From: Thiofilum sp039797965 | GTDB taxonomy: Bacteria; Pseudomonadota; Gammaproteobacteria; Thiotrichales; Thiotrichaceae | Assembly (NCBI GenBank): GCA_039797965.1 | Contig: JBDKGX010000004.1 | Location: forward strand, 11,314 to 75,313 | Direction: 5' to 3' | Length of the DNA: 64,000 bases | In this document: one piece after another, positions 62,496-64,000 of the stretch | Position numbering within the stretch: the first letter of the stretch is position 1 | Layout of the letters: each line of letters opens with the position of its first letter | Notes under the pieces: generated by a model | Seen by the model: the letters and a program-made list of their open reading frames with translations, nothing else | Told to the model about the DNA's origin: nothing | Database searches by the model: none | Translations under genes and position numbers: made by a program

Positions 62496-62813
62496 TTACC
62501 ACATCCAACCTGCTAGTAATAACAAGGTCGTGGTAAACCAAATAAAATGCCCATCCGCGCGTAAACTGTAAGCCGCCATAATCCCACCCAATAATCCCAA
62601 CCCTGTTACGACCTGTGGAAAATGCAAAGCCATTTGATCTAAATTGGTAATCGCCTCCATACCCGGTAAAACAATAAATAAAATCCAGACTAGTACTGCG
62701 GCTACTGCAATGGCACTACGAATAATTACCCACCAACCCGCCTCTTGATCACGCACAGATACGGTGCGGGGGCGTAATACAATATCGCTAGGCTGTATAG
62801 CTGTTATAGTCAT
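62496..62813 (-). CDS. Small membrane protein, unknown function
   Basis: The 105-residue product has three membrane helices (AIAVAAVLVWILFIVLPG, VVTGLGLLGGIMAAYSLRA and WFTTTLLLLAGWM) and a polar N-terminus. The lexA gene ends 72 bp upstream and the 475-residue membrane protein starts 81 bp downstream, all on the minus strand. No family recognised. Confidence 0.6.
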   Translation of the reverse strand: MTITAIQPSDIVLRPRTVSVRDQEAGWWVIIRSAIAVAAVLVWILFIVLPGMEAITNLDQMALHFPQVVTGLGLLGGIMAAYSLRADGHFIWFTTTLLLLAGWMW

Positions 62814-62885
62814 GCGCTAACCCTCCTTTAATACAAAACTAAATTACTCAAATGCCAATACGATTCATGAAATGAAACTCATGGT

Positions 62886-63491
62886 TTATGACCATTTACG
62901 AAATAAACCCACCATTTTACCTTGAACTTCAATGCTCTCAGCCGGATAAAACATGGAAGGCATCGACCGATTTTCTGGACGCAGTTCGACCTGACCATCA
63001 CCTAGGAAATAAATGCGTTTTAAGGTTGTTTCAAAACCCTCGACTAGGACTGAAACCACTTCGCCATTATGAGCGTGGTGTTGGCGCTGAATGACTACAT
63101 AGTCACCATCCAAAATACCAATATCAATCATCGAATCCCCGCGCACCAATAAAGCGTAGCGATTATCCCGTACGAAAAGATCATTAGGGCTAACGGTACG
63201 TTCATCCTCCACCACTTGAATCGGTTTACCTGCAGCAATACGACCCAAGATAGGCAAAGTTACTTCTACAGGCTCTGGTGGCATTTCATAGGCTTTTTTG
63301 CCTTTACTGGGCAACAGCACACCTGCTTTGATCAGCGCTTTCACATGCTCATGAACAGTACTTTTGCTATTGATCTGTAACCCTATTGCAATTTCTTCTA
63401 ACGTCGGTTGACGTCCGTATTGCTTGGAAAGTGTTTGAATAGTTTCCCAAGTAGCTTGCTGTTTTTTAGTTAAGGTAGTGGTAGTCGACAT
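62886..63491 (-). CDS. lexA: LexA SOS repressor
   Basis: The 201-residue protein has an N-terminal winged helix (LEEIAIGLQINSKSTVHEHV) and an S24 autoprotease domain: cleavage site Ala 87-Gly 88 in RIAAGKP, nucleophile Ser 120 in RGDSMIDIG and Lys 158 in GFETTLKRI. RecA filaments trigger self-cleavage and release SOS genes. AAGGGAA upstream fixes ATG 63491. The recognition helix (SKSTVHEHV) differs from E. coli LexA and looks closer to alphaproteobacterial or Gram-positive types, matching the unusual operator upstream. Confidence 0.92.
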   Translation of the reverse strand: MSTTTTLTKKQQATWETIQTLSKQYGRQPTLEEIAIGLQINSKSTVHEHVKALIKAGVLLPSKGKKAYEMPPEPVEVTLPILGRIAAGKPIQVVEDERTVSPNDLFVRDNRYALLVRGDSMIDIGILDGDYVVIQRQHHAHNGEVVSVLVEGFETTLKRIYFLGDGQVELRPENRSMPSMFYPAESIEVQGKMVGLFRKWS

Positions 63492-63515
63492 GAGCGTTCC
63501 CTTATGATTGAAACC

Positions 63516-63530
63516 GAACAAAACACGAAC
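63516..63530 (-). promoter_or_regulatory. Putative LexA box of direct-repeat type GTTC-N7-GTTC
   Basis: On the minus strand GTTC-GTGTTTT-GTTC lies 25-39 bp upstream of the lexA ATG. Its geometry matches the SOS box described for alphaproteobacteria rather than the CTGT-N8-ACAG of E. coli, which I do not see here. Confidence 0.5.
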
Positions 63531-63636
63531 CAAATATACACAAAACCTAGGAGGTTGCCCAATCAAAAAAACTAGCGCTACCCCTAGGTATCATTCGATT
63601 TTTCAAAGTACTCGGTGCAAAGAATACAAAATAGCT

Positions 63637-64000
63637 TTAATACCAATAGTTTGGATACTTTCTATGAGGAGATAAGTTATTAATGATTAATGCTACCAAT
63701 AGCAGGATCAGCAATCCTTCTAGAACCGGATGCAGCATATACCAAAAACCTAACTCATGAATTTTATGACTACCAATAATCGCGGTAAGGGCGGTTGCAC
63801 CACTGGGCGGATGAGTCGTTTTCGTTAGGTACATCAGTACGATAGTCAGTGATACAGCAACCGCTGCTAGAATCCATAGAGGTACATGCAAAAATTGAGC
63901 ACAAGCCACGCCAATTAATGCACCGATCATATGCCCCCCTAATACATGACGGGGCTGAGCAAACGGAGCACTCGGTGAACCATACAATAGTACGGCGGTA
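63637..64000 (-). CDS. HPP-family membrane protein (partial)
   Basis: The frame is open to the window edge, so the N-terminal part is missing. About 120 residues are seen, with TAVLLYGSPSAPFAQPRHVL, the GGHMIGALIGVACAQ helix and the THPPSGATAL motif that names the HPP family. Family members are integral membrane proteins; plant and cyanobacterial relatives transport nitrite. The in-frame TTG at 63985-63987 is not a real start. It lies upstream of lexA on the same strand, with 145 bp between them. Confidence 0.88.
   Translation of the reverse strand, partial: TAVLLYGSPSAPFAQPRHVLGGHMIGALIGVACAQFLHVPLWILAAVAVSLTIVLMYLTKTTHPPSGATALTAIIGSHKIHELGFWYMLHPVLEGLLILLLVALIINNLSPHRKYPNYWY

Larger units (their letters stand above)
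1..64000. repeat. AGTACT highly iterated palindrome, dispersed through the window
   Basis: The 6-bp palindrome AGTACT occurs about 180 times by hand count, inside genes in all three frames (Ser-Thr, Glu-Tyr-Leu and x-Val-Leu contexts) and between genes. Independent-base expectation at about 45% G+C is near 18-19. In the first 40 copies the base before the motif is A in about half and seldom T, and the base after is mostly T or C and seldom A. Related words such as GGTACT, AGTACC and AGTACG are visibly much rarer. Clusters lie at about 10.3-12.7, 16.1-20.3 and 28.0-31.7 kb. Copies are missing from several stretches of 1-2 kb. The dispersal resembles HIP1 in cyanobacteria; its function is unknown. 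Confidence 0.9.

Noticed and set aside
1..64000. tRNA genes, rRNA genes, CRISPR arrays, insertion sequences or prophage
   Set aside because: None of the expected motifs, regularly spaced repeats, transposase genes or phage structural genes were seen on either strand.

Overview
This window is ordinary, densely packed chromosome from a gammaproteobacterium of moderate, somewhat AT-leaning composition. Several gene orders match those known from Pseudomonas-like gammaproteobacteria: tonB-yqgE-ruvX-pyrR-pyrB-pyrX, pilT/pilU beside a YggS gene, lldP-regulator-lutABC, and waaE-waaC. A DsrC/TusE-type protein and the general gene content would suit the Thiotrichales (Thiothrix/Thiofilum-like), but no rRNA or other marker is present, so that placement is an inference.

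Layout. 1-3.8 kb: lactate utilisation (end of lldP, a FadR-subfamily regulator with its own operator, lutA, lutB, lutC). 3.8-7.3 kb: a GNAT enzyme, an AT-rich pair encoding a HEAT-like protein and an ATP-grasp protein, and a small lipoprotein. 7.6-13.7 kb: pyruvate dehydrogenase aceE-aceF-lpd, where both AceF and Lpd carry lipoyl domains. 13.7-15.0 kb: a hypothetical gene and a decayed RhuM-family pseudogene. 15-20.3 kb: beta-carbonic anhydrase, an NAD(P)-binding protein, a LysR regulator, DMT and MFS transporters, bioD. 20.3-24.4 kb: three tandem PilT/PilU-type ATPase genes divergent from the YggS PLP protein gene. 24.4-31.2 kb: a DUF4124 protein, glnE, a D-amino-acid transaminase, a voltage-gated-type ion channel with a Cys/His-rich tail, a DUF924 protein and a secreted protein. 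31.4-35.0 kb: TusE/DsrC-like protein, dsbB, and an operon of ECF sigma factor, membrane anti-sigma factor and subtilase lipoprotein. 35.6-43.7 kb: fbp, ribF, trmL, the pyr cluster, tonB and an NTF2-like membrane protein. 43.8-49.4 kb: lipase, HAD hydrolase, relA, protoglobin, a lone gspC. 49.4-54 kb: sugar epimerase and purine genes purC, purE, purK, then a methyltransferase and a small membrane protein. 54.1-60.8 kb: Tat-exported PhoX, adenosine-kinase-like PfkB protein, waaE/waaC-type LPS core genes, a short FimV. 60.9-64 kb: a lexA-led group with two membrane proteins of unknown function, and a partial HPP protein.

The most striking feature is not a gene. The palindrome AGTACT occurs about 180 times by hand count, roughly once per 350 bp and about tenfold above a simple composition expectation. 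It appears in all reading frames and between genes, and recalls the highly iterated palindrome HIP1 of cyanobacteria. Other points worth following up are a GTTC-N7-GTTC direct repeat upstream of lexA (the alphaproteobacterial type of SOS box), the sigma/anti-sigma/protease operon, the HEAT/ATP-grasp pair, the third PilT-family ATPase and a structured leader upstream of fbp. No tRNA, rRNA, CRISPR array, intact insertion sequence or prophage was seen.
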